The notes below the pieces were generated by a model that saw only the letters and a program-made list of their open reading frames with translations, had not been told where the DNA came from and ran no database searches. This document shows positions 35,371 to 45,911 of a stretch of 64,000 bases of DNA, piece by piece. Positions within the stretch are counted from its first letter, which is position 1, and each line of letters opens with the position of its first letter. Where the stretch lies: positions 1 to 64,000 of the forward strand of contig NZ_JAATOD010000006.1 of the NCBI RefSeq assembly GCF_014229645.1. The letters run 5' to 3'. Origin of the DNA: Listeria swaminathanii (GTDB lineage Bacteria > Bacillota > Bacilli > Lactobacillales > Listeriaceae). Made by a program: the position numbers and the translations under genes.

Positions 35371-36135
35371 ATGAAAACTACAATTAAAGTTGTTTTAATA
35401 GTTGTTTCTATTATGGCTCTTTCTGCTTGTAACAAACCTTTGAATCAAGGTTCTAGCGATAATCCATCTTCTCAATCAGATGAATCAAACACTAGTAAGA
35501 CTGGCCAAAAATTAGCTGTAAAAACATTTTCGAGCAGTGAAGGTTTTTCATGTGAAGTTCATATATTGAGCTCTAAAAAAGGCAATATTCTTATTGATCC
35601 CGGTTTTTACGATAATGAACTTGCTGAATATGTAGAGTCAATAGGTGGCTTGGACGCTATTCTAATTACACATGGTCATTGGGATAATATACATGCACTT
35701 GATTCAATAGTCAAAGCAAACCTAGATGCCGAGGTGTTTATGCATGAATTGGATGTTCCATTTTTACGTGATCCCCATCTAAACTGTTCTGATATTAATG
35801 GCTTCTCTCTTTTAGTTGACACGAAACCAAAGACGCTCACAGAAGGTTTTTATACAATCAGTGGCTATAACATTGAAGTGTTGCATACACCCGGACATAC
35901 TAAAGGCAGTAGTAGTTTTTATTTACCGGAAGAAAATATATTATTCAGTGGCGATACATTTATGATTCCTTTTGTTGGTAGTGCAAATCACCCCACCGGA
36001 AGCGAAACTGATAGAAAAACAACCATAAATCAATTTAAAGAACGTGATTTTAGAGGTGATATGAAGATATATCCCGGTCATAGAGGAAACACAACTTATA
36101 ATGAAATGATGCAAACAAACATTGATTTACAATGA
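35371..36135 (+). CDS. Metallo-beta-lactamase-fold lipoprotein 2
   Basis: A 254-residue paralogue of the preceding protein, about half identical over the MBL domain. The lipobox is ALSAC (Cys20). The motif reads HGHWDNIHAL (H101, H103, D105), so Asn replaces the usual second His. HTPGHTKGS, SGDTFM and YPGHRG supply the other ligands. ATG 35371 is taken because a GGAAGGG site precedes it; the frame extends back to 35335 at the end of gene 1. The pair arose by tandem duplication and diverged well beyond recent copies. Confidence 0.8.
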   Translation: MKTTIKVVLIVVSIMALSACNKPLNQGSSDNPSSQSDESNTSKTGQKLAVKTFSSSEGFSCEVHILSSKKGNILIDPGFYDNELAEYVESIGGLDAILITHGHWDNIHALDSIVKANLDAEVFMHELDVPFLRDPHLNCSDINGFSLLVDTKPKTLTEGFYTISGYNIEVLHTPGHTKGSSSFYLPEENILFSGDTFMIPFVGSANHPTGSETDRKTTINQFKERDFRGDMKIYPGHRGNTTYNEMMQTNIDLQ

Positions 36136-36144
36136 AAGGATGAA

Positions 36145-36672
36145 ATGACTATGAAGAAAAAGAAAATATATGGCATAACCTTGCTTACATTAGTATTGGT
36201 AGTAGTTATAGCCTTTACAGTGTACCAACATGCTACAAATAATATTAATGACAAAGCTAAAGATACCTCAAACCAAATAAAGACAACTTCCCAAGATGAG
36301 GTTGCATCTGCTAACACAGAAAACAATAATACCTCTGACTCAAATCAGTCTAATAAAACTACTAAAGAGATTGTCCAAGCTAAAGATTTGTTGGAAGCAT
36401 ACAAAAATAATCCAGCTAAAAAAGAACCCACCTCCAATGGAGAAAATATTACCGTGAATGGCGTCATTACTTATATCGGGCAAGATAGTCATGGTACACC
36501 TTCTATTAATCTTTCGGATAAAGCAAACGGAGAAGGTTATGTTTTATGCGTTTTTGGGTCCTTCGATGAACTAGAAGCGTTTTCTTTAGGACAAGAAGTA
36601 ACTATCTCAGCCAATTTCCATATCATGGGCTCAGATGGCATGGTTGTTTTGAAACAAAGCGAAGTATTATAA
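36145..36672 (+). CDS. Membrane-anchored OB-fold protein (tRNA_anti-like)
   Basis: The 175 residues have one N-terminal hydrophobic segment (about 8-26) without a lipobox cysteine. A Ser/Thr/Asn-rich linker to about 70 precedes an OB-fold-like domain. DLLEAYKNNPAKKEP, VNGVITYIGQDSHGTPSINL and LGQEVTISANFHIMG match the tRNA_anti-like OB family found in exported proteins. The ligand is unknown. It begins nine bases after the second MBL gene and is part of the same operon. Confidence 0.65.
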   Translation: MTMKKKKIYGITLLTLVLVVVIAFTVYQHATNNINDKAKDTSNQIKTTSQDEVASANTENNNTSDSNQSNKTTKEIVQAKDLLEAYKNNPAKKEPTSNGENITVNGVITYIGQDSHGTPSINLSDKANGEGYVLCVFGSFDELEAFSLGQEVTISANFHIMGSDGMVVLKQSEVL

Positions 36673-36704
36673 CTGTCATTTAGACGAAAGGAAATGAATA
36701 CGAT

Positions 36705-37325
36705 ATGAAAAAGATGCTTGTCACGATTTTTTCCCTTGTTCTACTACTAACACTCACAGCATGTAATAATCAGCAAAGTACAAATTCTGATAATAGTAAA
36801 CAGCCTAGTACGAATTCAAGTGACAAAAAAGATATTTCTACCAAAAAGGCCCTTGTAGTTTATTATTCTCAATCAGGGAATACAAAAAAGCTCGCGAATG
36901 TAATACAGCAAAGTACTAATGCGGATATTTTCGAACTTGAATTGGCTAATCCATATCCTGATAATTACGATCAAATGACAGAGCAAGTAGGACTGGAACA
37001 AAAAGACCATATTACACCTGAGCTAAGCAAAAAAATAACTGATTTCAATAATTATGGCACTATTTTTATTGGCTCTCCAATTTGGAGGAGTTCTCTAGCC
37101 CCACCAATGGCTTCTTTTATCACAAGTTATAATTTATCCGGTAAAACCATTATCCCTTTTTTCACTAGTGATTCAGGTACTTTAGGAAACAGTGTATCCG
37201 TTATAAATAGTCTTGTTTCAACTGATGTTAAAGTTCTCGATGCACTGGCTGTTCAAGGAGATGACGCAAGCAACTCACAAAGCACGGTAGATAATTGGCT
37301 TAAAAAAATTGGCTTTACAGAATGA
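36705..37325 (+). CDS. Flavodoxin-domain lipoprotein
   Basis: The 206-residue protein has a lipoprotein signal (LTAC, Cys20), a Ser/Asn-rich spacer to about 46 and then a flavodoxin_4-type domain. The FMN phosphate loop is YYSQSGNTKKLA, followed by IFIGSPIWRSSLAPPM and FFTSDSGTLGNS, all typical of this family. A flavodoxin outside the membrane is unusual. Together with the MBL lipoproteins it suggests an extracytoplasmic redox function, which is inference only. A hairpin at 37450 ends the unit. Confidence 0.8.
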   Translation: MKKMLVTIFSLVLLLTLTACNNQQSTNSDNSKQPSTNSSDKKDISTKKALVVYYSQSGNTKKLANVIQQSTNADIFELELANPYPDNYDQMTEQVGLEQKDHITPELSKKITDFNNYGTIFIGSPIWRSSLAPPMASFITSYNLSGKTIIPFFTSDSGTLGNSVSVINSLVSTDVKVLDALAVQGDDASNSQSTVDNWLKKIGFTE

Positions 37326-37449
37326 TTTTGAAAGACTCGTCAAAATTCTCATGTATTGATTCCTATACACTTGTGCCCCCATCCCTTTAAGAAAGAACTA
37401 TTGTAATAAAAAAGTTACTCTCTTAACTAAAAAATAAGACCGAAAATAA

Positions 37450-37483
37450 GCAATTGATACCCCATAAATATGGTATCAATTGC
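37450..37483. terminator. Convergent terminator-like hairpin
   Basis: A 12-bp perfect stem GCAATTGATACC/GGTATCAATTGC (37450-37461, 37472-37483) lies between the convergent flavodoxin lipoprotein and rhodanese genes. Confidence 0.7.
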
Positions 37484-37527
37484 CTATTTGTCTTGTTCAA
37501 AGCACTTATTTTAAGGCTTGCAATTAT

Positions 37528-37890
37528 TTATAATGTTTCAATTGGCAAATTCATGCCTTTCCATCCTTCAAGAGCCCCGGCTAATTCATAAGCTTCAAAA
37601 TCAGCTGATAGTAAGATAAGTAATGCTTCTTTTCCTAAAGTTGTACCACCCGTCCAATCATAGACAACATAGATTTTATTTTTATCTAGTTCATCCAAGT
37701 GATTTGCTAAGTCTTTTGCTGGGATGGCTGTAGCACCTTTAATTTGATCCTTTTTGATTTGTGCTGGAGCATTACGAACATCTAGCACGACATAGCGGGA
37801 ATCTTCTTTATCCATATTTTCTAAAACCGTAAAATGGTTAATATACAAGCTCAAATAAGTTTCTAGTAATTCGATTTTCTTTGTTTGCAT
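37528..37890 (-). CDS. Rhodanese-like domain protein lacking the catalytic cysteine
   Basis: The 120 residues fold as a single rhodanese domain: VVLDVRNAPAQIKKDQIKGATAIP, then YVVYDWTGGTTLGKEALLIL and ELAGALEGWKGMNLPIE. The active-site loop starts with Asp where sulfurtransferases have Cys, so it should not transfer sulfur by the usual route. It begins four bases after the MarR-family gene and is co-transcribed with it. A sensory or protein-binding role is possible. Confidence 0.75.
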   Translation of the reverse strand: MQTKKIELLETYLSLYINHFTVLENMDKEDSRYVVLDVRNAPAQIKKDQIKGATAIPAKDLANHLDELDKNKIYVVYDWTGGTTLGKEALLILLSADFEAYELAGALEGWKGMNLPIETL

Positions 37891-37893
37891 AAG

Positions 37894-38415
37894 TTATTTC
37901 TCCGTTTCCTGGGCGCATTTTGTAGTACCCTGTTTAATTTTTCCAAGTAGATAAGAAAATTGTTTCATTTCATCCTGCGTAAGTTGGTCAAACAATAGAT
38001 GTACCGTTTGAAAATTTATTGGTAAAAAATTCTCTAATATGTGCATTCCTGCTTCTGTTAATTTGATAGTGATAGAACGCTTATCCGAAATGGAAGTTTT
38101 TTTAGTAATCCAGCCCTTCTGTTCCATCGCTTTTAGCATTTTACTAACTGTCGCACGAGTAGCACCAAGCTTTTCCGCTATGAGAGAAGGTAATAACTCA
38201 TGATTAGGTGCTCGTTTTAAGAACATTAGAATGATGAATCTTGACTCGCTTAAATTATTTTTATCAAGCACATCATCGTAGACTTTTTGCATATTCCGAT
38301 ACGTCCACTGAAAATCCAGAAATAATTCAGTGATTATCGCATCTTGCTCGGAAACATCATTCATTAGTTGAATTCGTTGATTGTCGGGGCGATCGACAAA
38401 AGAAAAATTATCCAT
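37894..38415 (-). CDS. MarR family transcriptional regulator
   Basis: The 173-residue protein has the MarR dimer helices and winged helix: LSESRFIILMFLKRAP, then LIAEKLGATRATVSKMLKAMEQKG, and the wing KTSISDKRSITIKLTEAG. The ATG at 38415 follows AAAGGAG by eight bases; an in-frame TTG six bases upstream is too close to that site. Two palindromes overlap its promoter, so it probably represses itself and the rhodanese gene. The ligand is unknown. Confidence 0.85.
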   Translation of the reverse strand: MDNFSFVDRPDNQRIQLMNDVSEQDAIITELFLDFQWTYRNMQKVYDDVLDKNNLSESRFIILMFLKRAPNHELLPSLIAEKLGATRATVSKMLKAMEQKGWITKKTSISDKRSITIKLTEAGMHILENFLPINFQTVHLLFDQLTQDEMKQFSYLLGKIKQGTTKCAQETEK

Positions 38416-38436
38416 AAACAAGCTCCTTTAATTTGA

Positions 38437-38487
38437 TTAGCCAGCTAACTATATTTATAGTATGTCATATTTTGTTTTAGAAGTCAA
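38437..38487 (-). promoter_or_regulatory. marR-type promoter with two palindromic operators
   Basis: On the minus strand TTGACT (38482-38487), a 17-bp spacer and CATACT (38459-38464) form a promoter. ACTATATTTATAGT (38448-38461) is a perfect palindrome overlapping the -10. TTAGCcaGCTAA (38437-38448) is a second perfect one just downstream. Confidence 0.6.
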
Positions 38488-38511
38488 TGAACATATTTAC
38501 CTCCCAAAATG

Positions 38512-38548
38512 AAAGGTATTAGTCACTTATGAAGCAACTAATACCTTT
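38512..38548. terminator. Hairpin upstream of the marR-type promoter
   Basis: AAAGGTATTAGT and ACTAATACCTTT form a 12-bp perfect stem with T-rich sequence on both outer sides. No plus-strand gene ends here, so it may be a second terminator for the minus-strand operon or a relic. Confidence 0.45.
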
Positions 38549-38628
38549 TTCATTTTATACATATCTTTCAACGCCAAATGTTCTTTTTAGAAATTAAAGA
38601 TTTAAGAAAGGGAAAATTTAATGCACTA

Positions 38629-38664
38629 TAAAAAAAATCTGCAATTCCATTTGAAATTGCAGAT
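38629..38664 (-). terminator. Terminator of the PTS/MupG operon
   Basis: A stem ATCTGCAATT/AATTGCAGAT (38637-38646, 38655-38664) is followed on the minus strand by an eight-T run, 11 bases past the stop codon. Confidence 0.85.
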
Positions 38665-38674
38665 GTCGTTTAAA

Positions 38675-39763
38675 TTATTTTGTTTTCTCAACTAATCTAA
38701 AGTGTTGCCACGGAAGAATAGTATCTAGTAAATAGCGCTCTTCTGGTACGATTCTAGCAACGATATTTGTGTTGCCGGAGTTTTCCATTTCTTGAAGAGC
38801 CACTTGCATTTCGCCTTTGTAGCGTTCGTAACCATTGTTGTCGATTGTTACATCGCCTTTTGTAATGGTGTTTGTGTCATGCGCAGGGAAATCGTGTTGT
38901 TTGAAATTAACACGTGTCATTGTCGAACGTAAAACGTACTCGGAAGCATCGCCACGATTGAAATGTTTTTGTGTTAAAACGATTTCTTTTTCTACGTCTG
39001 TTGCACCATCTAAGAATTCAACAGCTAATTGTAATTCGTTACGGTTTAATTCGCTTAAAGCGCGTAACTCGTCTTCTGAAGCGAACATATTTCCAACGAT
39101 GACATCATCGATAAGACCTGTATTCCATAGATCTTTTGCTTGAACTGTAATGTCCTCGCCGCGGTGTTCTTCCATTGTTGGAAGGCCGCCATCTACAACA
39201 AACCAAGGGCCAAATTCGCCGCTATTAGAAGAAACGAATGCTGCAGTGCGTAGGTTTAAATCTTTGAATTGTTTACTTGTACGTAAGAAATGTTCTCTGG
39301 AAAGACCAGTGTATTTTCTTGGGTAGAAGTTATGACAACCAATGATATTCCCTACGTTTGCTTGGTAAGATAAGATATTTTCAACGTAACGAGTACCATT
39401 ACTAATGTTTAGCTCGATTTTTAGGTCTGTATCGTCAAAGGACATTGCTGCCTCTTCGGAACCAGAGAAACCTAAGTCAAGGCGAAGACCTGCTAGGCCA
39501 AGCTCTTTAAAACGATCTAATTCTTTATAAGTGATATTTAACGATTCAAATACAGTCGGGTCAACATCAGCAATAACGTCAAATCCTAATTCTTTTGCGC
39601 GTTTGCAAATTGTTTCTAATTTAGCAAATTCCGCTTCGTCATTAGCAGAAATCAAACAAGTGAAAATACGGCTAAAACCATATTTTGCAGCTGTTTCAAT
39701 GTATTCTAACGATTCTTCTAGTGCAACATGTTGTGGAAATACGGATATTCCTAATTTTCTCAT
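38675..39763 (-). CDS. DUF871 / MupG-type 6-phospho-N-acetylmuramidase family protein
   Basis: The 362-residue protein has the DUF871 layout. A TIM barrel begins LGISVFPQHVALEESLEYI, and its middle contains IGCHNFYPRKYTGLSREHF. A C-terminal cyclophilin-like domain (about 245-360) includes VVARIVPEERYLLDTILP-type strands. Characterised MupG splits MurNAc-6-phosphate-GlcNAc after uptake by a PTS, so this enzyme may act on phosphorylated cell-wall disaccharide. Specificity here is inferred only. It is the last gene of the IIB-IIA-mupG operon. Confidence 0.75.
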   Translation of the reverse strand: MRKLGISVFPQHVALEESLEYIETAAKYGFSRIFTCLISANDEAEFAKLETICKRAKELGFDVIADVDPTVFESLNITYKELDRFKELGLAGLRLDLGFSGSEEAAMSFDDTDLKIELNISNGTRYVENILSYQANVGNIIGCHNFYPRKYTGLSREHFLRTSKQFKDLNLRTAAFVSSNSGEFGPWFVVDGGLPTMEEHRGEDITVQAKDLWNTGLIDDVIVGNMFASEDELRALSELNRNELQLAVEFLDGATDVEKEIVLTQKHFNRGDASEYVLRSTMTRVNFKQHDFPAHDTNTITKGDVTIDNNGYERYKGEMQVALQEMENSGNTNIVARIVPEERYLLDTILPWQHFRLVEKTK

Positions 39764-39784
39764 TTAAATCATCCCTTCAAAAAC

Positions 39785-40087
39785 TTATTTAGAGCGGTAT
39801 AAATCAACAATTTCTTTCGCTAAATCTTTAAAAGTAATAGCATTCATTAAGTGATCTTGTGCGTGAACTAACAGTAGTGATACTTCTGCTTTTTCGCCGC
39901 GCGCTTCGCCTTGAATTAAAGAAGTTTGTGAATGATGCGCTTCAAGTAGTGCTGCTTCTGCATTTTTGATTTGCTCATCGGCCGCGTCAAAATCCCCTTT
40001 TTTTGCCGCTTCGATTGCTAGCATTGCGTCACTTTTAGCGTTTCCCCCGTGTACGATTAATTGCATAATTGTTTGTTCTAATTCCAT
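39785..40087 (-). CDS. PTS lactose/cellobiose-family IIA component
   Basis: The 100-residue protein is a helical IIA of the Lac family with the phosphorylated His in LLLVHAQDHLMNA and GNAKSDAMLAIEAAKKGDF near the N terminus. It accepts phosphate from HPr and passes it to IIB. AAGGATG precedes the ATG. It follows the IIB gene by about 70 bp and precedes the mupG-like gene. Confidence 0.88.
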   Translation of the reverse strand: MELEQTIMQLIVHGGNAKSDAMLAIEAAKKGDFDAADEQIKNAEAALLEAHHSQTSLIQGEARGEKAEVSLLLVHAQDHLMNAITFKDLAKEIVDLYRSK

Positions 40088-40156
40088 TGTTTACACATCC
40101 TTTTTCATTTATCGAACTTGTGTTTATTTCCTCTTCAAGCAGTCTCGAACTCGAGA

Positions 40157-40465
40157 TTATTTCTCAATCATTGCTAGTGCATCATTTAGCACTTTTTCGC
40201 CGTCCATTGTTCCGTAGTCAATCCCGTTAATGATTGCAACTGGAATACCTAATGGGTCCAGTACTCGTTTCAAATTCTTCTCTAAAAAGCGAACTTGCGG
40301 TGCGAGTAATACAACGTCTACATCGCCTTTGTACTTATCAAAATCAGCTTCTGCAACTGCAATAACAGTGGCTTCTACTTGTTTATTTTCGATAGCTTCT
40401 GTCATTTTTTTTACGAGTAGACTTGTGGACATACCGGCCGAACAAACTAACATGATGTTATTCAT
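40157..40465 (-). CDS. PTS lactose/cellobiose-family IIB component
   Basis: The 102 residues show the IIB Lac-family fold with the phosphocysteine loop at the start (MLVCSAGMSTSLLVKKM, Cys8). VVLLAPQVRFLEK and the closing DYGTMDGEKVLNDALAMI are usual. It is the first gene of a sigma-54-dependent operon. No IIC membrane component is found in the window. Confidence 0.9.
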   Translation of the reverse strand: MNNIMLVCSAGMSTSLLVKKMTEAIENKQVEATVIAVAEADFDKYKGDVDVVLLAPQVRFLEKNLKRVLDPLGIPVAIINGIDYGTMDGEKVLNDALAMIEK

Positions 40466-40507
40466 TAATTTAACCTCCTAGTTTGAAAAGCTGCACGCAT
40501 ATATAAT

Positions 40508-40525
40508 ATGCAAGATATGTGCCAA
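40508..40525 (-). promoter_or_regulatory. Sigma-54 (-24/-12) promoter of the PTS operon
   Basis: The minus strand reads TTGGCACatatcTTGCAT, with GG and GC ten bases apart, a near-perfect RpoN promoter. It lies 43 bp before the IIB start. The LevR-type activator encoded just upstream is the obvious partner. Confidence 0.9.
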
Positions 40526-40540
40526 CTTTTCTTGTTATTT

Positions 40541-40556
40541 CTCGCTTATATGCGAG
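40541..40556. promoter_or_regulatory. Palindrome upstream of the -24/-12 promoter
   Basis: CTCGC-TTATAT-GCGAG is a perfect 5-6-5 palindrome 16 bp upstream of the -24 element. It could be an activator site, although it is nearer than the usual upstream activating sequences, or a hairpin. Confidence 0.4.
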
Positions 40557-40572
40557 CTTTCTTACTTACACA

Positions 40573-40611
40573 ATAAAAAAACCAAGTGTGTAAGACAATA
40601 CACACTTGGTA
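40573..40611 (-). terminator. Terminator of the LevR-type regulator gene
   Basis: ACCAAGTGTGT pairs with ACACACTTGGT (40581-40591, 40600-40610). The minus strand then has a seven-T run. Confidence 0.85.
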
Positions 40612-40623
40612 GATTCATTTTTC

Positions 40624-43302
<2,679 letters not shown>

Positions 43303-43379
43303 CTACTCTACTCCTTTTTGAAACTCTATGTTTCCATTATACCTTTTTAAATAGCATCCTCGCAACGATAAAAATTAAC

Positions 43380-43438
43380 TAAAAAAAAGCGCGAATGCTT
43401 TCCTATCTAATCAAGAGAGAAAAACATTCGGCACCGGT
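43380..43438 (-). terminator. Terminator of the helicase gene
   Basis: GCCGAATG and CATTCGCGC (minus strand) pair across a long loop and are followed by an eight-T run. Confidence 0.6.
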
Positions 43439-44769
43439 TATGATTTTTTAAAATTGTTTTGTTTTTTGTTAAATTTATTTGGTTTGTTATTACGTGCAGG
43501 TTTAGACGAACTACTAGGCTTTTCTTTACGTCCTAAACCAGCTGCTCCACTTGGTTTATCTTTGCGGAACGGTTTTTTCGTATCGTCTTTTTTGCCTTTT
43601 TGAACTTGTTTTGGTGGTCTTGTTGCTTTTTTGGCAATTTTATTTTCTGGCACTGCCCCGTCAAGAAGTTTCCCTTGGTAAAAGCGAACTTGTTTACCTT
43701 TTAAATTGTGGATTGTTAAATATTGTTTTAATGTTCTTATTTCACGTGGGTTGGCAAAGGTAATTACCGTGCCTGATTTGCCCATTCGTCCAGTACGTCC
43801 AGAGCGGTGTGTGTACTCTTTTTCGCTTGCCGCTAAGTCATAGTGAATAACGTATGGTAAATCCTCAATATCAAGCCCACGAGCCGCGACATCTGTCACG
43901 ATTAAATAAGTCAATGTACCTTTTTTAAAGTCATCAAGATATTTTTTGCGTTTTTCTTTGCGAATTTCGCCGTGAATTCCAGCTGCTTTTACTTTATCGT
44001 AATGCAGTTTTTCTAGCAAAATTTCCATTCGCGGTTTGTCTTTCACGAAAACGAGGCCGCGCATGTCTTTAATATGCGAAATTCGGCGCAATAATGTCGC
44101 TTTATCACGTGATTCAACGTCCATATACAAATGTTCTACGTTCGTTAATTCTTCCGGTTTCGCTGTAACTTCTAGCATCACTGGCGTATTTTCTGTTTGC
44201 GCGAAAAAGGCTTCTGGATTTTCTAGTTTTGTTGCTGATACAAGTGTTAATTGGCGATCGCGAACGGCACTTTCGACAATTTCAAGTGTACTTTTAAAAT
44301 TTTCTTGGCGAAGTAATTGGTCACATTCGTCCAATGTGATTGTTTTGATTTCGTGCATTTTAATTTTCTTTTGTTTGATTAGTTCAAGCGCGCGACCTGG
44401 AGAGGCTACAATAATTTGTGGTTTTTTCTTAAGTTTTTCGATTTGCCGTTTAACGTTGGCTCCTCCGATTAAAGATATAACCGTCAATTCATCGCTTGGT
44501 AACCATGAACGGATTACTTCCGTGATTTGCATAACTAATTCATGAGATGGCGCTAAAATAAGCCATTGTGTTTTTGGAATTGCTTCTATTTTTTCAAGGG
44601 TTGGTAGTGAATAAGCTACTGTTTTCCCCGTTCCAGTTGGTGATACTGCGAGTACATCTGCCCCGTCTTTGATTGGTTGGTACATTGCGCTTTGAATCTC
44701 TGTTGGCGTTTCATAACCATGTTCTTTCCATTTTTCCGCCCAAAAGCTTGGGATATTTGATTCTGTCAT
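43438..44769 (-). CDS. DEAD-box-family RNA helicase with a DECD motif
   Basis: The 443-residue protein has the Q motif (TPTEIQSAMYQ), Walker A SPTGTGKT, motif II DECD in place of DEAD, SAT, and motif VI HRSGRTGRMG. The C-terminal about 70 residues are Lys/Pro/Ser/Asn-rich and basic, an RNA-binding tail. It is one of several Listeria DEAD-box helicases involved in cold growth and ribosome or mRNA structure. It is monocistronic with AAAGGAG before the ATG. Confidence 0.9.
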   Translation of the reverse strand: MTESNIPSFWAEKWKEHGYETPTEIQSAMYQPIKDGADVLAVSPTGTGKTVAYSLPTLEKIEAIPKTQWLILAPSHELVMQITEVIRSWLPSDELTVISLIGGANVKRQIEKLKKKPQIIVASPGRALELIKQKKIKMHEIKTITLDECDQLLRQENFKSTLEIVESAVRDRQLTLVSATKLENPEAFFAQTENTPVMLEVTAKPEELTNVEHLYMDVESRDKATLLRRISHIKDMRGLVFVKDKPRMEILLEKLHYDKVKAAGIHGEIRKEKRKKYLDDFKKGTLTYLIVTDVAARGLDIEDLPYVIHYDLAASEKEYTHRSGRTGRMGKSGTVITFANPREIRTLKQYLTIHNLKGKQVRFYQGKLLDGAVPENKIAKKATRPPKQVQKGKKDDTKKPFRKDKPSGAAGLGRKEKPSSSSKPARNNKPNKFNKKQNNFKKS

Positions 44770-44855
44770 GACCCGACTCCTTTATTAGTTCTTCTCTGTA
44801 TCATACCATGCTTACTGCAAGTCTGCACTTTTATTTAGGATTTTTGTTGCTATAA

Positions 44856-44900
44856 ACAAAAAAACTAGGAAGCAGCGCAATCGCCTTTTCCTAGCTTTTT
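44856..44900 (-). terminator. Terminator of the beta-glucoside regulon operon
   Basis: CTAGGAA (44865-44871) and TTCCTAG (44888-44894) pair, with a GCG/CGC inner pair. The minus-strand tail is a seven-T run. It lies just after the Gfo/Idh stop. Confidence 0.8.
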
Positions 44901-44906
44901 CAAAGA

Positions 44907-45890
44907 TTATTTTTCAGCGTCAAACCAAATATCGTTTTGGTGACGTAGTTCGTTGGAGACACGTAATACTTTTAAGCTTAGGTCTGCTAAGTATTCGTAT
45001 GTATCTCGGTCACTTTGTTCGATAATTCTTGCAAACTCAGCCGCTTCAAATTGCATATCATTGGCAACGGTTGGACCAGCGAGTTCGGTTTCTTCTTTTG
45101 TCGCGTTATCGTAAAAGGTAATATGTTCAATTCCAGTAAGTGGATCCACGATTAAAGTTCCCTTTTGACCGTAAATTTCGCTTGGTAAGAAGGATTGGGA
45201 ATTTTTTCCTTGAATGATGGTGACGTTGAATGTTGGATATTCAAGAATAATTGGGCCAAGTCCGTCCACACCGGTTGGTAATTTTGTCGCAAAGTAAGTC
45301 GCTTTAACGGGTTCGCCGAATAATGTAATCGCCGAGTAAAGTGAATACACGCCTAAATCAACAATCGAACCTCCAGAGAATTTCAAGGAGAAGATGTTTG
45401 GTTCTTCACCGTTTAAAACTTGATCATATCTGGAAGAATATTTCATGTAGGCAAGTGTTGCACCGTGAATGGTTCCCACTTTTTCAATGCTTTCTTGTAG
45501 ACGTTTGAAGTTGGGTTCTTGGATGTGGCGTGCGGCTTCAAATAAAAAGACATTGTTTTCACGAGCAATTTGGTGCGCATGCTCTAACTCTGCCACTGTA
45601 GAAAAAATTGGTTTTTCGACAATCACATGTTTTTTATTTTTAAGTAAGCTAACCGCGTGTTGATAATGAAGTGCATTAGGAGAAGCAATATAAACAGCGT
45701 CACATGCGTCTGATTTGCCCATTTCTTCAATATCCGTGAAATAAGTCAACTCTCCGTATTTTTCTCCAAATGCGCGTGCTTTTTCTTCTGTGCGCGAATA
45801 AACAGCCGTGAGATTCCATTCGCCCGAATTAATGGCACCTTCGATAAAAGAATCTGTAATCCAGTTTGTTCCCATAATTCCAAGTTTCAT
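44907..45890 (-). CDS. Gfo/Idh/MocA family oxidoreductase
   Basis: The 327 residues begin with a Rossmann domain (KLGIMGTNWITDSFI) and carry the family block HVIVEKPIF, where the Lys is catalytic. The C-terminal domain includes GGSIVDLGVYSLYSAITLFG. Such enzymes oxidise or reduce sugars and derivatives with NAD(P). Its place at the end of the GH3-GH94-lacI operon suggests a role with beta-1,2-glucan products, but no substrate is proven. Confidence 0.82.
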   Translation of the reverse strand: MKLGIMGTNWITDSFIEGAINSGEWNLTAVYSRTEEKARAFGEKYGELTYFTDIEEMGKSDACDAVYIASPNALHYQHAVSLLKNKKHVIVEKPIFSTVAELEHAHQIARENNVFLFEAARHIQEPNFKRLQESIEKVGTIHGATLAYMKYSSRYDQVLNGEEPNIFSLKFSGGSIVDLGVYSLYSAITLFGEPVKATYFATKLPTGVDGLGPIILEYPTFNVTIIQGKNSQSFLPSEIYGQKGTLIVDPLTGIEHITFYDNATKEETELAGPTVANDMQFEAAEFARIIEQSDRDTYEYLADLSLKVLRVSNELRHQNDIWFDAEK

Positions 45891-45911
45891 TAGCCAACAA
45901 CTCCTTTAATT

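Noticed and set aside
31424..38415. Prophage or integrative element at tRNA-Arg
   Set aside because: The tRNA borders accessory genes, but I found no integrase, no structural phage genes and no second copy of the tRNA 3' end.
38512..38548. Attachment site or transposon end
   Set aside because: The inverted repeat is short and flanked by T-runs, as in a terminator, and no matching copy or transposase is nearby.
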